Assembly (NCBI RefSeq): GCF_017814975.1
Contig: NZ_JAGIQA010000004.1
Coordinates: forward strand, 186,001 to 250,000
Source: Cupriavidus consociatus
GTDB lineage: Bacteria > Pseudomonadota > Gammaproteobacteria > Burkholderiales > Burkholderiaceae
Reading direction: 5' to 3'
Length of the DNA stretch: 64,000 nucleotides
In this document: in pieces, positions 8,384 through 19,315 of the stretch
Position numbering within the stretch: the first letter of the stretch is position 1
Layout: each line of letters opens with the position of its first letter
Made by a program: the position numbers and the translations under genes
The notes under the pieces: generated by a model
The model's database searches: none
Seen by the model: only the letters and a program-made list of their open reading frames with translations
What the model was told of the DNA's origin: nothing

Positions 8384-9400
8384 ATGGAGACCTTTGCCAC
8401 CGCCCCGATGTGGGCCGGATTTTTCGTCCTGGTGCTGGGCACGCTGCTCGTGGACATCTTCGTCCTTGGCGGGCGGCATGCACACCGGGTCTCCTCGCGC
8501 GAGGCGCTGGGATGGACCCTGACCTGGATGACTCTCGCCGCGCTGTTCGGCCTCGCGCTCTGGTGGGTGGTGGCCGAAGACGCCGGCCACGACGCCGCCT
8601 ATCGCAAGGTGCTGGAGTTCTACACCGGCTACCTGATCGAGCTGTCGCTGTCGGTCGACAACATGTTCGTGTTCGCGATGATCTTCAGCTATTTTGCCGT
8701 GCCGCCGGAACTGCAGCGCCGGGTGCTGCTGCTCGGGGTGCTCGGCGCGATCCTGATGCGCGCCGCCATGATCCTGGTGGGCGTATGGCTGATCAGCCAG
8801 TTCGCCTGGATTCTCTACGTGTTCGGCGTGTTTCTCGTCATCACCGGCATCAAGATGCTGTTCATGTCCAGGCACGCGCCCGACCTCTCGCGCAATCCCA
8901 TCGTGCGCTTCCTGTGTGCGCACATGCGGATCACCTCGGAGTATCACGGCGAACGCTTCTTCGTGCGCATCGACGGCCTGCGTCATGCCACCCCGATGTT
9001 CGTGGTGGTGCTGATGGTCGAGGCCACCGACCTGGTATTCGCGGTCGACAGCATCCCGGCGATCTTCGCCGTGACCACCGATCCGTTCATCGTCTTCACT
9101 TCGAACATCTTCGCGATCATGGGGCTGCGGGCCCTGTATTTCCTGCTCGCCAACCTGGCGGCGCATTTCCAGTACCTGAAGTACGGCCTCGCCATCGTGC
9201 TCGCCTTTATCGGCGCCAAGATGCTGGTCGAGCCGTGGTTCCACGTACCGGTGCATTGGTCGCTGGGCGCGGTCGCCATGACGCTGTTCGTCTCCGTCCT
9301 GCTCAGCCAGGCCAGGACCAGGCGAGCCACCGCAGCGGGCGATCAGCCGGGCCGCAGCGGCGCACCGCGCGAACGCGAGGCCGGTAACCGGCGCACATGA
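8384..9400 (+). CDS. TerC-family integral membrane protein
   Basis: A 338-residue protein with eight or nine hydrophobic helices. TerC family hallmarks are SLSVDNMFVFAMI at about residues 88-100 and DLVFAVDSIPAIFAV at about 215-229, each with an acidic pair inside the membrane. TerC/Alx proteins are linked to tellurite resistance, alkaline response and manganese export; which applies here cannot be told. The start ATG lies 51 bp after the acyltransferase fusion and the gene ends 10 bp before the universal stress gene, so the three are likely one transcript. Confidence 0.92.
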   Translation: METFATAPMWAGFFVLVLGTLLVDIFVLGGRHAHRVSSREALGWTLTWMTLAALFGLALWWVVAEDAGHDAAYRKVLEFYTGYLIELSLSVDNMFVFAMIFSYFAVPPELQRRVLLLGVLGAILMRAAMILVGVWLISQFAWILYVFGVFLVITGIKMLFMSRHAPDLSRNPIVRFLCAHMRITSEYHGERFFVRIDGLRHATPMFVVVLMVEATDLVFAVDSIPAIFAVTTDPFIVFTSNIFAIMGLRALYFLLANLAAHFQYLKYGLAIVLAFIGAKMLVEPWFHVPVHWSLGAVAMTLFVSVLLSQARTRRATAAGDQPGRSGAPREREAGNRRT

Positions 9401-9410
9401 GGAGCAAACC

Positions 9411-9836
9411 ATGAACAAGATCCTGCTGGCAACCGACGGGTCGTCCTATAGCGATGCGGCCGCGCGCTACCTGGCGCAAAGCCCGTTGCTGACCCGCGAC
9501 TTCGTCGTGCACGTGGTGCATTGCGAACCCGATGTGCCCGGCGATATCAAGTCTTTCATCGATCGCGGCACGCTCGACGACTGGCATCGCGAACAGAACG
9601 AGAAGGCGATGGGCTCGGTGGCCACCATCCTCGGCGAAGCCGGGATCCCGTTCGAGCGCCATGGCTTCACCGGCTTCGCGCCGGCCCGCATCGTCGAGTA
9701 CGCGAGCCAGATCGGTGCCAGCCTGATCGTGATGGGCTCGCATGGCCGCGGCGGCTTCCTCGATGCCATCGTCGGGTCGGTGGCAAGGCGGGTCCTCGCG
9801 CATGCGCACTGTCCCGTGCTGCTGATCAAGGATTAG
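9411..9836 (+). CDS. Universal stress protein, UspA family
   Basis: A 141-residue single-domain Usp. It begins MNKILLATDGSSYSD and ends with the nucleotide-binding loop GSHGRGGFLDAIVGSV (G-x2-G-x9-G-S), so it is probably of the ATP-binding subclass. A Shine-Dalgarno (GAGGAGC) precedes the ATG by 6 bp. Its place between TerC and the cytochrome cd1 operon fits the common finding of Usp genes beside anaerobic respiration loci in this family; no partner is shown by the sequence. Confidence 0.94.
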   Translation: MNKILLATDGSSYSDAAARYLAQSPLLTRDFVVHVVHCEPDVPGDIKSFIDRGTLDDWHREQNEKAMGSVATILGEAGIPFERHGFTGFAPARIVEYASQIGASLIVMGSHGRGGFLDAIVGSVARRVLAHAHCPVLLIKD

Positions 9837-9993
9837 CGGCGCGTCGTCCCCCCTACGCAAGGCCCTTTTTCATGAGGACGTGAGGGCGGCGCGCGTTTCC
9901 ACGCGATGGCGCCGCCCCGGGGAACGCGCGCGCCTGCGCGGCGCGCAAGCGCGTCTTCTCAAAAAAAATCCGTTGCGTGACATCCAGCACGGT

Positions 9994-11800
<1,807 letters not shown>

Positions 11801-11868
11801 ATCCCGCGGCACCGCACCGCTGTCCCGGTGCGGTGCCCGGTTCCATTCCCCCCAACGGAGAAATCACG

Positions 11869-12210
11869 ATGAAGCTCCCCATCCACCTGCCTGCCCGCCT
11901 GCCCGCGCTGCTCGCAGCCGCCGGCTGTGTTCTGTCGTTCGGTGCCGCCATCCCCGGCGTGGCCCATGCGAACCAGCAGCTTGCCTCCAGCAAGGCCTGC
12001 CTGTCCTGCCACGGCGTCGACAAGAAGCTGATCGGGCCGGCCTTCAAGGACGTCAAGGCCAAATACGCCGGCAAGAAAGACGGGCTGCCGCATATGGTCC
12101 AGTCGATCATGAAGGGCAGCAATGGCCAGTGGGGCGCAATGCCGATGCCGGCCAACGCGGTCAGCGAGGCCGAGGCCAATACGCTGGCCAAATGGATCCT
12201 GTCGCTCTGA
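11869..12210 (+). CDS. nirM: Cytochrome c551 NirM, electron donor to NirS
   Basis: A 113-residue monoheme periplasmic cytochrome. The start was set at the ATG behind AACGGAGAAATCACG. A signal peptide of about 35 residues (PGVAHA cleavage) is followed by CLSCH at residues 44-48. The distal Met is expected in WGAMPMPANAVS, and the protein ends LAKWILSL, which is very like Pseudomonas c551. It delivers electrons from the bc1 complex to NirS. Its TGA shares its last A with the nirC ATG. Confidence 0.93.
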   Translation: MKLPIHLPARLPALLAAAGCVLSFGAAIPGVAHANQQLASSKACLSCHGVDKKLIGPAFKDVKAKYAGKKDGLPHMVQSIMKGSNGQWGAMPMPANAVSEAEANTLAKWILSL

Positions 12211-12590
12211 TGACACGGGCGTGGCATGACGCCACGGTAACGGTGCTGGCCGCGGCGCTGCTGGCCGTGCCGGCAATGGCGCCCGCGCAGCCCACGCCCA
12301 CGCCCACGCTCGCGCGGCAGGCGCAACTGGCGCACTGGCTGCGCGACGACTGCGGCGCCTGCCACGGGATGACGCTGCGCGGCGGCCTGGGTCCGCCGCT
12401 GACGCGCGAGGCGCTGGCGGACAAGCCGCCGGAGAGCCTCGTCGCCACCGTGCTGTACGGGCGGCCCGGCACCGCCATGCCGCCCTGGCAACCCTTCATG
12501 ACGCAGGATGAAGCCCTATGGCTGATCGAACGACTCCGGGCCGGCGACCCGCCGCCCGTCATGCCAGCCACCGCGCCGCCGGCACGCTGA
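12210..12590 (+). CDS. nirC: Cytochrome c55X NirC
   Basis: A 126-residue small periplasmic c-type cytochrome. It starts at the ATG overlapping the nirM stop (TGATG) and has a signal peptide to about residue 27 followed by a Thr-Pro stretch. Heme motif CGACH is at residues 48-52, and Met ligation is likely in TAMPPWQPFM. In other denitrifiers NirC can donate electrons to NirS and to d1 maturation by NirF. Its TGA overlaps the nirF ATG by one base, so nirM, nirC and nirF are translationally coupled. Confidence 0.92.
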   Translation: MTRAWHDATVTVLAAALLAVPAMAPAQPTPTPTLARQAQLAHWLRDDCGACHGMTLRGGLGPPLTREALADKPPESLVATVLYGRPGTAMPPWQPFMTQDEALWLIERLRAGDPPPVMPATAPPAR

Positions 12591-13759
12591 TGCGCGGCCT
12601 CGCCGCCGCGCTCGCCTGTGCCGCCGCGCTGTTGGCCGGCTGTGCCGGCGCGGTGCGCGGCACCGGCGATCTCGGCGTGGTGGTGGAACGTGCCGCCGGG
12701 CGGCTACAGATCGTGGAAACCACCGGCATGACGCAGCTGGCCACGGTCGACGGACTGGGCGACCTGTCGCACGCCAGCGTGGTGTTCTCGCGCGATGCGC
12801 GCTACGCCTACGTGTTCGGCCGCGATGGCGGGCTCACGCGCGTCGATCTTTTGGACGCGCGCATCACGCACCGCATCCTGCAAGCCGGCAACAGCATTGG
12901 CGGCGCGATCTCCCAGGATGGCCGCGTGGTGGCCGCGCAGAACTACGCGCCGGGCGGGATCCGGCTGTTCGATGCCCGCACGCTTGAGCCGCTGGCAGAC
13001 CTGCCGGCCATCGGCCAGGACGGGCGCCGCGCCAAGGTGGTAGGCCTGGCCGACCTGCCGGGCCGGCGCTTTGCCGCCAGCCTGTTCGAATCCGGCGAGA
13101 TCTGGATCGTGGATGCCGCCGATCCGCGCGATCCGCAGGTGACGCGCGTGCCGGCCGGGCGCGAGCCGTACGATGGCCTGGTCACACCCGACGGACGCTG
13201 GTACCTGGCCGGCCTGTTCGGCGAGGACGGGCTGGCGCTGGTGGACCTGTGGCAGGCGCCCCTGCAGGCACGCCGCGTCCTCTCCGGCTACGGCCGCGGC
13301 AGCCAGCCGCTGCCGGTTTACAAGATGCCGCATCTGCGCGGCTGGGCGATGGCGCAGGGCCAGGCATGGCTGCCCGCCATCGGCCGCCATGAACTGCTGG
13401 TCGCCGATCCGGCGCACGGCTGGCAGCAGACCGCGCGCGTGGCGCTGGCCGGCCAGCCGGTCTTTGTCATGGCACGTCCGGACGGACGACAGGTATGGGT
13501 CAATTTCGCCTTCCCGCACAACGACACCGTCCAGGTCATCGACACCGCCACGCGCGAGGTGGTCCGCACGCTGCGCCCGTGCCGCGGCGTGCTGCATATG
13601 GAATTCACCCCGAAGGGCGAGGCGCTGTGGCTGTCCTGCCGCGACGACAACCGCGTCGAGGTCTATGACACCGCCAGCCTGGCGCGCATCGCCACGCTGC
13701 CGGCCGACAATCCCAGCGGCATCTTCTTCACCGCGCGGGCGCAGCGCTTCGGCATGTAA
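12590..13759 (+). CDS. nirF: Heme d1 biosynthesis protein NirF (lipoprotein form)
   Basis: A 389-residue d1-propeller protein that lacks a c-heme domain. The start overlaps the nirC stop. The first 18 residues are a lipoprotein signal with lipobox LLAGC, so it should be membrane-anchored in the periplasm. The propeller runs through the rest (DLGVVVERAAGRLQIVETTG, later MEFTPKGEALWLSCRDD). NirF is known to act late in d1 synthesis, forming dihydro-heme d1 from the NirJ product. nirDL begins 9 bp after its stop. Confidence 0.95.
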   Translation: MRGLAAALACAAALLAGCAGAVRGTGDLGVVVERAAGRLQIVETTGMTQLATVDGLGDLSHASVVFSRDARYAYVFGRDGGLTRVDLLDARITHRILQAGNSIGGAISQDGRVVAAQNYAPGGIRLFDARTLEPLADLPAIGQDGRRAKVVGLADLPGRRFAASLFESGEIWIVDAADPRDPQVTRVPAGREPYDGLVTPDGRWYLAGLFGEDGLALVDLWQAPLQARRVLSGYGRGSQPLPVYKMPHLRGWAMAQGQAWLPAIGRHELLVADPAHGWQQTARVALAGQPVFVMARPDGRQVWVNFAFPHNDTVQVIDTATREVVRTLRPCRGVLHMEFTPKGEALWLSCRDDNRVEVYDTASLARIATLPADNPSGIFFTARAQRFGM

Positions 13760-13768
13760 GGGGATGCC

Positions 13769-14755
13769 ATGCTCGACGAAAGCACCCTGTACGACACGCT
13801 GCAGCATGGCTTTCCGCTGCAGCCCCGCCCCTACCAGGCGCTCGCGGAAGGACTGGACCTGTGCGAGCACACGCTGCTGTCGCTGCTCGCGCGCGACCTG
13901 GGTGCTGGCCGGATCAGCCGCATCGGCGCCGTGTTCGCGCCCAACGTGATCGGCGTCAGCACGCTGGCCGCGCTGAGCGTGCCGACGGCGCAGCTCGATC
14001 GCGTGGCCGCGTGCGTCAGCAGCTGCGCGCCGGTCAGCCACAACTATGCGCGCAGCGGCCACGCGTACAACCTGTGGTTTGTCGCGGGCGCGCGCGAGCG
14101 CGGCACGCTGGACGGCACACTGGCCGCCATTGCCGGCATGGCCGGGCAAGTGCCGCTGGACCTGCCGATGGCGCGCGAGTACCACATCGACCTGGGCTTT
14201 GCGCTCGGTACCAGCGGCCGCGGCGCGACTGTTCGCCGCCGGATCGCCAGCCCCGTGCAGCCGGTCTCGCTGGATGCGGAGGACTGGCGCCTCGTGGCGG
14301 CGCTGGAGGCGGGCCTGCCGCTGACGCCGCGACCGTTCCATGAGCTGGCGTTGCGCACGCGGCTGCCGATGCCCCGGGTGCTGGAGCGGATTGCGCAATG
14401 GTCGGCGCAGGGCGTGATCCGGCGGCTCGGCGTGGTGCTGCGCCACGGCCGCTTCGGCTACGGCCACAACGCCATGTGCGTATGGGACGTGCCGGACGCC
14501 CGCGTCGACGCCATCGGACTGCGCCTGGCACGCCAGCCGCGCGTGACGCTGTGCTACCGGCGCGAGCGGCGCCTGCCGGCCTGGCCCTTCAACCTGTTCG
14601 CGATGGTCCATGCGCGCGATGCGCACGACCTGCAGCCCGCACTCGACCACATCCGCGCCACCGTGGGGCTGGACCAGACCCCCGGCGCGGTGCTGGTCGG
14701 CACCCGCTGCTACAAGCAGCGCGGCACGCGCTATGCCACGCAGGGGACGGCATGA
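13769..14755 (+). CDS. nirDL: Siroheme decarboxylase NirDL (fused NirD and NirL)
   Basis: A 328-residue protein made of two Lrp/AsnC-like halves. Residues about 1-155 resemble NirD and about 165-320 resemble NirL. Each half has a winged-helix segment (GFPLQPRPYQALA and GLPLTPRPFHELA) followed by a ferredoxin-like fold. In Pseudomonas these are separate genes; the fusion is known in other denitrifiers. With NirG and NirH it removes two carboxylates from siroheme to give didecarboxysiroheme. Its TGA overlaps the nirG ATG. Confidence 0.94.
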   Translation: MLDESTLYDTLQHGFPLQPRPYQALAEGLDLCEHTLLSLLARDLGAGRISRIGAVFAPNVIGVSTLAALSVPTAQLDRVAACVSSCAPVSHNYARSGHAYNLWFVAGARERGTLDGTLAAIAGMAGQVPLDLPMAREYHIDLGFALGTSGRGATVRRRIASPVQPVSLDAEDWRLVAALEAGLPLTPRPFHELALRTRLPMPRVLERIAQWSAQGVIRRLGVVLRHGRFGYGHNAMCVWDVPDARVDAIGLRLARQPRVTLCYRRERRLPAWPFNLFAMVHARDAHDLQPALDHIRATVGLDQTPGAVLVGTRCYKQRGTRYATQGTA

Positions 14756-15249
14756 ACATGACAGCCTATGCCAGCGGCGCAGCGCTTTCCGACACCATCG
14801 ATACCATTGACGCCACTGATCGCCGCATCATCAATGCGCTGCAGCGCGGCCTGCCGCTGGTGCCGCGGCCTTATGCCGTGGCTGCCGCTGCCCTCGGCAT
14901 CGGTGAGGATGACTTGCTGGCGCGGCTGCGGCGGCTGCTCGACCACGGTGTGCTGACACGCTTCGGCCCGCTCTACCAGATCGAGCGCGCGGGCGGCCGC
15001 TTCGTGCTGTGCGCCTGCCACGCGCCGGCACAGCGGCTCGATGCGGTGGCCGGCGCGATCAATGCCTTCCCGGAGGTCGCACACCACTACCAGCGCACCC
15101 ATCACCTGAACCTGTGGTTCGTGCTGGCGGTCGCGCGAGCCGAAGACGCGGCCCCGGCGCTCGCGCGCATCGCTGCCGCGGCGGGCGTCGAGATCCTGCC
15201 GTTTCCCAAGGAACGCGAGTTCTTCGTCAACCTCTTTCTGCCCGCATGA
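14752..15249 (+). CDS. nirG: Siroheme decarboxylase subunit NirG
   Basis: A 165-residue AsnC-like protein related to the NirD half of NirDL, seen in GLPLVPRPYAVAA and HHYQRTHHLNLWFVLAV. The chosen ATG overlaps the NirDL stop (ATGA); a second in-frame ATG lies 6 bp later. It ends KEREFFVNLFLPA. It acts with NirDL and NirH on siroheme in the cytoplasm. nirH starts 7 bp after its stop. Confidence 0.92.
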   Translation: MNMTAYASGAALSDTIDTIDATDRRIINALQRGLPLVPRPYAVAAAALGIGEDDLLARLRRLLDHGVLTRFGPLYQIERAGGRFVLCACHAPAQRLDAVAGAINAFPEVAHHYQRTHHLNLWFVLAVARAEDAAPALARIAAAAGVEILPFPKEREFFVNLFLPA

Positions 15250-15256
15250 TGCTTGC

Positions 15257-15775
15257 ATGATGCCCACCACCGCCCACGATGCCATCGATCTCGCCCTGAT
15301 CCGCGCCACCCAGGCGGGCTTGCCGCTGGAACCGGCACCGTTCGCCGCGCTCGCCGCCACGCTGGCACTCGATGAAGCCGAAGTCATCGCCCGGCTGGCT
15401 GCCATGCAGGCGCGCGGCACGCTGCGCCGCATCGGCGCGGTACCCAACCACTACCGGCTGGGCTGGCGCGCCAATGGCATGACGGTGTGGGACGTGGACG
15501 ACGCCCGCGTCGATGCGCTCGGCGAGCACGTGGGTGCCCTGCCCTTCGTGAGCCACTGCTACCTGCGCCCGCGCCGCTTGCCGCGCTGGCCCTACAACCT
15601 GTTCGCGATGGTCCACGCGCATACGCGCGCCGACGCGGCGCCGCAGATCGCCCGCATCGCTGCGCTGCTGGGCGACGCCTGCCGCGCGCAGGATGTGCTG
15701 TGGTCCACCCGCATCCTGAAGAAAACCGGCCTGCGCCTCCCCCCGGACGGCGCCGCTTCACAGGAGCCACGCTGA
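15257..15775 (+). CDS. nirH: Siroheme decarboxylase subunit NirH
   Basis: A 172-residue AsnC-like protein related to the NirL half: RIGAVPNHYRLGWRANGMTVW and HCYLRPRRLPRWPYNLFAMV, the latter closely matching the C-terminal half of NirDL. It starts ATGATG, so either of two adjacent ATGs could be used. Its TGA shares a base with the nirJ start. NirDL, NirG and NirH together give the full set of decarboxylase parts for d1 synthesis. Confidence 0.92.
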   Translation: MMPTTAHDAIDLALIRATQAGLPLEPAPFAALAATLALDEAEVIARLAAMQARGTLRRIGAVPNHYRLGWRANGMTVWDVDDARVDALGEHVGALPFVSHCYLRPRRLPRWPYNLFAMVHAHTRADAAPQIARIAALLGDACRAQDVLWSTRILKKTGLRLPPDGAASQEPR

Positions 15776-16938
15776 TGTTCCGCCTGTCCCGTTTCATGGA
15801 AGCCCTGCGCGACGCAGGACCGGTGCCGCGTGCCCGCAAGGCCGCCGGGCCGGTCGTGATCTGGAACCTGATCCGCCGCTGCAATCTCAACTGCCGGCAT
15901 TGCTATGCCACTTCGGCCGATACCGATTTCAAGGGCGAGCTGGATACCGGCGAGGCGCTTCGCGTGCTCGGGCAATTGCGCGACGCGCGCGTGCCCGCGT
16001 TGATCCTGTCCGGTGGCGAGCCGCTGCTGCGGCCGGACTTGTATGACATTGCCACCCATGCGCGCGCGCTCGGCTTCCACCTGTCGCTGTCATCCAACGG
16101 CACGCTGCTCGATGCCGGCCACGCCGCACGGCTGACCGCGGCGGGTTTCGACTATGTCGGCGTCAGCCTGGACGGTTTGCCTGCCACGCACGACCGCTTT
16201 CGCCGCAGCGACGGCGCCTTCGCGCAGGCGCTGGCGGGCCTGCGCGTCGCGCGCGCCGCCGGCCTGCGCGTCGGTGTGCGCATGACGCTGACCGAAGCCA
16301 ACGCCGCGCAGCTGCCCGATCTGGTCGCGCTGGCCGAACGCGAAGGCATCGACAAGTTTTACCTGTCCCACTTCAACTACGCCGGCCGCGCGCGCAGCCA
16401 TCGCGACGAGGACGCGCGGCATGCGCGCACGCGCGCCGCGCTGGACTGGCTGTTCGACCATGTCTGGCAACGCACGCGCGCGGGCCATGCCGGCGACTTC
16501 GTCACCGGCAACAACGATGCCGACGGGGTATACCTGCTGTACTGGATCGCGCAGCGCTTCCCGCACCGCGTTGCTGATATGCGCCAGCGGCTGGAACAGT
16601 GGGGCGGCAATGCCACCGGGGTCGGTGTCGCCAATATCGACAACCTCGGCAACGTGCATCCCGACACGATGTGGTGGCACGTGTCGCTGGGCAACGTGCG
16701 CGAGCGGCCCTTTGGCGAGATCTGGACAAGCCGCGCCGATCCGCTGATGGCGGGCCTGAAAAGCCGCCCGCGCCCGCTGCAGGGGCGCTGCGCGGATTGC
16801 GCGCACCGCGCCATCTGCAACGGCAATACCCGCGTGCGCGCACTTGCGCTGACCGGCAACGCATGGGCGGAGGATCCGGGCTGCTACCTCAGCGACGCCG
16901 AAATTGCCGCCGCGCCCGGCACGCAGGTGGCGGCATGA
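15775..16938 (+). CDS. nirJ: Radical SAM heme d1 biosynthesis protein NirJ
   Basis: A 387-residue radical SAM enzyme. The start ATG overlaps the nirH stop. The SAM cluster motif CNLNCRHC (C-x3-C-x2-C, Cys36, 40, 43) lies after WNLIRR. ILSGGEPLLRPDLYD is the usual GGE motif. C-terminal cysteines in CADCAHRAICNGN and a later DPGCYLSD point to a second Fe-S cluster of the SPASM type. NirJ is known to replace the two propionates of didecarboxysiroheme with oxo groups. The TGA overlaps the nirN ATG. Confidence 0.96.
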   Translation: MFRLSRFMEALRDAGPVPRARKAAGPVVIWNLIRRCNLNCRHCYATSADTDFKGELDTGEALRVLGQLRDARVPALILSGGEPLLRPDLYDIATHARALGFHLSLSSNGTLLDAGHAARLTAAGFDYVGVSLDGLPATHDRFRRSDGAFAQALAGLRVARAAGLRVGVRMTLTEANAAQLPDLVALAEREGIDKFYLSHFNYAGRARSHRDEDARHARTRAALDWLFDHVWQRTRAGHAGDFVTGNNDADGVYLLYWIAQRFPHRVADMRQRLEQWGGNATGVGVANIDNLGNVHPDTMWWHVSLGNVRERPFGEIWTSRADPLMAGLKSRPRPLQGRCADCAHRAICNGNTRVRALALTGNAWAEDPGCYLSDAEIAAAPGTQVAA

Positions 16939-18434
16939 TGCGCATCGTCCGATGGCTCCTGTCCGTGGCGCTGGCTGGCTGGATGCAATCCGCGTTCGCG
17001 CTCGATCCTGCCGCGCTCTATGGCCAGCACTGCGCCGCCTGCCACGGGGCCGACCGACTCGGCAGCATGGGCCCCGCGCTGCTGCCGGAAAGCCTGGAAC
17101 GGCTGCGCGCCAGCGAACTCGACACCGTGCTGCGCGACGGCCGCGCCGCGACGCAGATGCCGGCCTTCGGCGCCACGCTGGCGGCGCCGGAACTGCAGGC
17201 GCTGGCGCGCTGGCTGCGCACGGCGCCCGCCGCCGCGCCGCAATGGAGCGCCGATGCGATCCGTGCCAGCCACGTGGTCATGCATGCACCCGGCACGCTG
17301 CCGGCACGTCCAGCGTTCAGCGCCGATCCGCAGAACCTGTTCGTGGTGGTGGAGGCAGGCAGCCATCACATGACCGTGCTCGACGGCGACCGGCTGGCAC
17401 CGATCCATCGCTTTGCCACGCGCTTCGCCTTGCACGGCGGTCCCAAGTTCAGCCGCGATGGCCGCTATGTCTACATGGCAAGCCGAGACGGCTGGGTCAG
17501 CAAATACGACCTTTGGAACCTGGTCTATGTCGCCGAAATCCGCGTCGGCATCAACACGCGCAACGTTGCCGTCAGCGACGACGGGCGCTGGGTGCTGGCC
17601 GGAAACACGCTGCCGCGCACGCTGGTGCTGCTGCGCGCCGACGACCTGTCGCTGGCGCGGGTGATCGACGTCAGGGGCCGCAGTGGCGACGCTTCGCGGG
17701 TATCGGCGGTCTACGACGCCGCACCGCGCCACAGCTTTATCGCGGCGCTGAAGGACATCGCCGAGGTCTGGGAAATCCCGTATGCGGATGCCGCGGGCAA
17801 ACCATTGGCGCCGCTGGCGCCGCGTGCGATCGTACTGGACGATGTGCTCGACGACTTTTTCTTCGACCAGCCTTACCGCCATATTCTCGGTGCATCGCGC
17901 AGCGGCGGCGGCCAGGTGATCGACCTCGGCCGGGGTCGCAAGGTGGCCTCGCTGGCGCTCGGCGGCATGCCACACCTCGGCAGCGGCATCACGTGGCAAC
18001 GGGACGGCCATGAAGTGATGGCGTCGCCCGACCTCGGGCAGGGCCGTATCTCGGTGATCGACATGCAGGACTGGCACACCGTCGCCACCATCCCGACCAA
18101 CGGCCCCGGCTTCTTCCTGCGCAGCCACGAGAACAGCCGGTACGCCTGGGCCGACGCCATGATGAGCCCGCGGCGCGACACCCTGCAGGTGATCGACAAG
18201 CAGGCCCTGCAGGTCGCCGGCAGCGTCACGCCCAGCCCGGGCCGCACTGCCGCGCATGTCGAATTCACACGCGACGGGCGCTATGCGCTGGTCAGCCTGA
18301 TGGAGCGCGACGGCGCGCTCGTAGTCTATGACGCCGCCACGCTGCAGGAAGTGAAGCGCATCCCGATGGACAAGCCCATCGGCAAGTACAACGTGTTCAA
18401 CAAGACCACGCGTTCGGCCGGCACCAGTCATTGA
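16935..18434 (+). CDS. nirN: Dihydro-heme d1 dehydrogenase NirN
   Basis: A 499-residue paralogue of NirS. The start overlaps the nirJ stop and carries a signal peptide ending near SAFALDP. The c-heme motif CAACH is at residues 33-37, followed by a d1 propeller from about residue 115. NirN is known to introduce the final double bond of heme d1 before transfer to NirS. Conserved propeller stretches include FALHGGPKFSRDGRYVYMAS. The order J-N-E differs from the J-E-N order of Pseudomonas. nirE follows after 33 bp. Confidence 0.95.
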   Translation: MMRIVRWLLSVALAGWMQSAFALDPAALYGQHCAACHGADRLGSMGPALLPESLERLRASELDTVLRDGRAATQMPAFGATLAAPELQALARWLRTAPAAAPQWSADAIRASHVVMHAPGTLPARPAFSADPQNLFVVVEAGSHHMTVLDGDRLAPIHRFATRFALHGGPKFSRDGRYVYMASRDGWVSKYDLWNLVYVAEIRVGINTRNVAVSDDGRWVLAGNTLPRTLVLLRADDLSLARVIDVRGRSGDASRVSAVYDAAPRHSFIAALKDIAEVWEIPYADAAGKPLAPLAPRAIVLDDVLDDFFFDQPYRHILGASRSGGGQVIDLGRGRKVASLALGGMPHLGSGITWQRDGHEVMASPDLGQGRISVIDMQDWHTVATIPTNGPGFFLRSHENSRYAWADAMMSPRRDTLQVIDKQALQVAGSVTPSPGRTAAHVEFTRDGRYALVSLMERDGALVVYDAATLQEVKRIPMDKPIGKYNVFNKTTRSAGTSH

Positions 18435-18467
18435 CGCCATGCCGCTGCGCGCGCAGGAGTCCTACGC

Positions 18468-19229
18468 ATGAACTCCCCCCTCAAGCCCGGCAAGGTCTGG
18501 CTGGTCGGCGTCGGCCCCGGCAGCCCCGACCTGGTCACGGTGCGCGCGATGCGCGCGCTGGCGTGCGCCGACGTATGGCTGGTCGATGACCTGGTCGCGC
18601 CGGAGATGTCCTGCTATGCCCGGCCCGGCACCCATGTCGAGTGGGTCGGCAAGCGCGGCGGCCGCTGTTCGGTCACCCAGGCGCGCATCCAGCAGCTGAC
18701 GCTGCAGCATGCGCTGGCCGGCCGCACCGTGGCGCGCGTCAAGGGCGGCGATCCGCTGCTGTTCGGCCGCGGCGGCGAAGAGGCCGCCTTCCTGCGCGCG
18801 CACGGGGTGCCGGTGGAAGTGGTCAACGGCATCAGCAGCGGCGTGGCGGCGGCACAGGCCCTGGGCATCGCGCTGACCCACCGCGCCCACTGCCACGGCG
18901 TAACCTTCGTCACCGGGCACACCAGCGAACACGGCTCGCCCGACTGGGACGCGCTGGTGCGCGGCGGCACCACGCTGGTCATCTACATGGGCATGAGCCG
19001 GCTCGCGGCGATCCGCGACGGGCTGCTGGCGGCCGGCATGCGCGCCGACATGCCGGCGGCGGTGGTGATGCATGCCGGCGGGGCGGAAGAACGCTGCTGG
19101 GCCGGCACGGTGCAAACGCTTGCCGAAGCGTTGTCCGCCGGGATGGCCAGCCCGGCGGTGGTGCTGGTGGGCGGCGTGGTCGCAGAGGCGATGCCACCGG
19201 CGATGGCCTTGTCGTCCGCCGCGCCTTAG
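18468..19229 (+). CDS. nirE: Uroporphyrinogen-III C-methyltransferase NirE
   Basis: A 253-residue SAM-dependent methyltransferase (SUMT/CobA type) with the N-terminal VWLVGVGPGSPDLVT motif, ARVKGGDPLLFGRGGEE and the central VVNGISSGVAAA loop. It makes precorrin-2 from uroporphyrinogen III, feeding the siroheme that NirDLGH decarboxylate. A dedicated copy in the nir operon supplies flux for d1. The gene is the last of the operon; an 86-bp gap with no clear terminator separates it from the next gene. Confidence 0.95.
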   Translation: MNSPLKPGKVWLVGVGPGSPDLVTVRAMRALACADVWLVDDLVAPEMSCYARPGTHVEWVGKRGGRCSVTQARIQQLTLQHALAGRTVARVKGGDPLLFGRGGEEAAFLRAHGVPVEVVNGISSGVAAAQALGIALTHRAHCHGVTFVTGHTSEHGSPDWDALVRGGTTLVIYMGMSRLAAIRDGLLAAGMRADMPAAVVMHAGGAEERCWAGTVQTLAEALSAGMASPAVVLVGGVVAEAMPPAMALSSAAP

Positions 19230-19315
19230 CGCTTGCTGGCGGGACTCCCCCGTCCCGCCCGGGATATGGCACCATCCTCGGCACGCCCGCCTAAATCACA
19301 CGCAAGCGCCCGCCA

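Noticed and set aside
12704-14650. A 648-residue open frame on the minus strand over nirF and nirDL
   Set aside because: It mirrors well-identified nir genes, is His/Arg/Gln/Ala-rich without domains, and results from high GC.
16884-18440. A 518-residue minus-strand frame opposite nirN
   Set aside because: Shadow of NirN caused by codon bias; composition lacks any family match.
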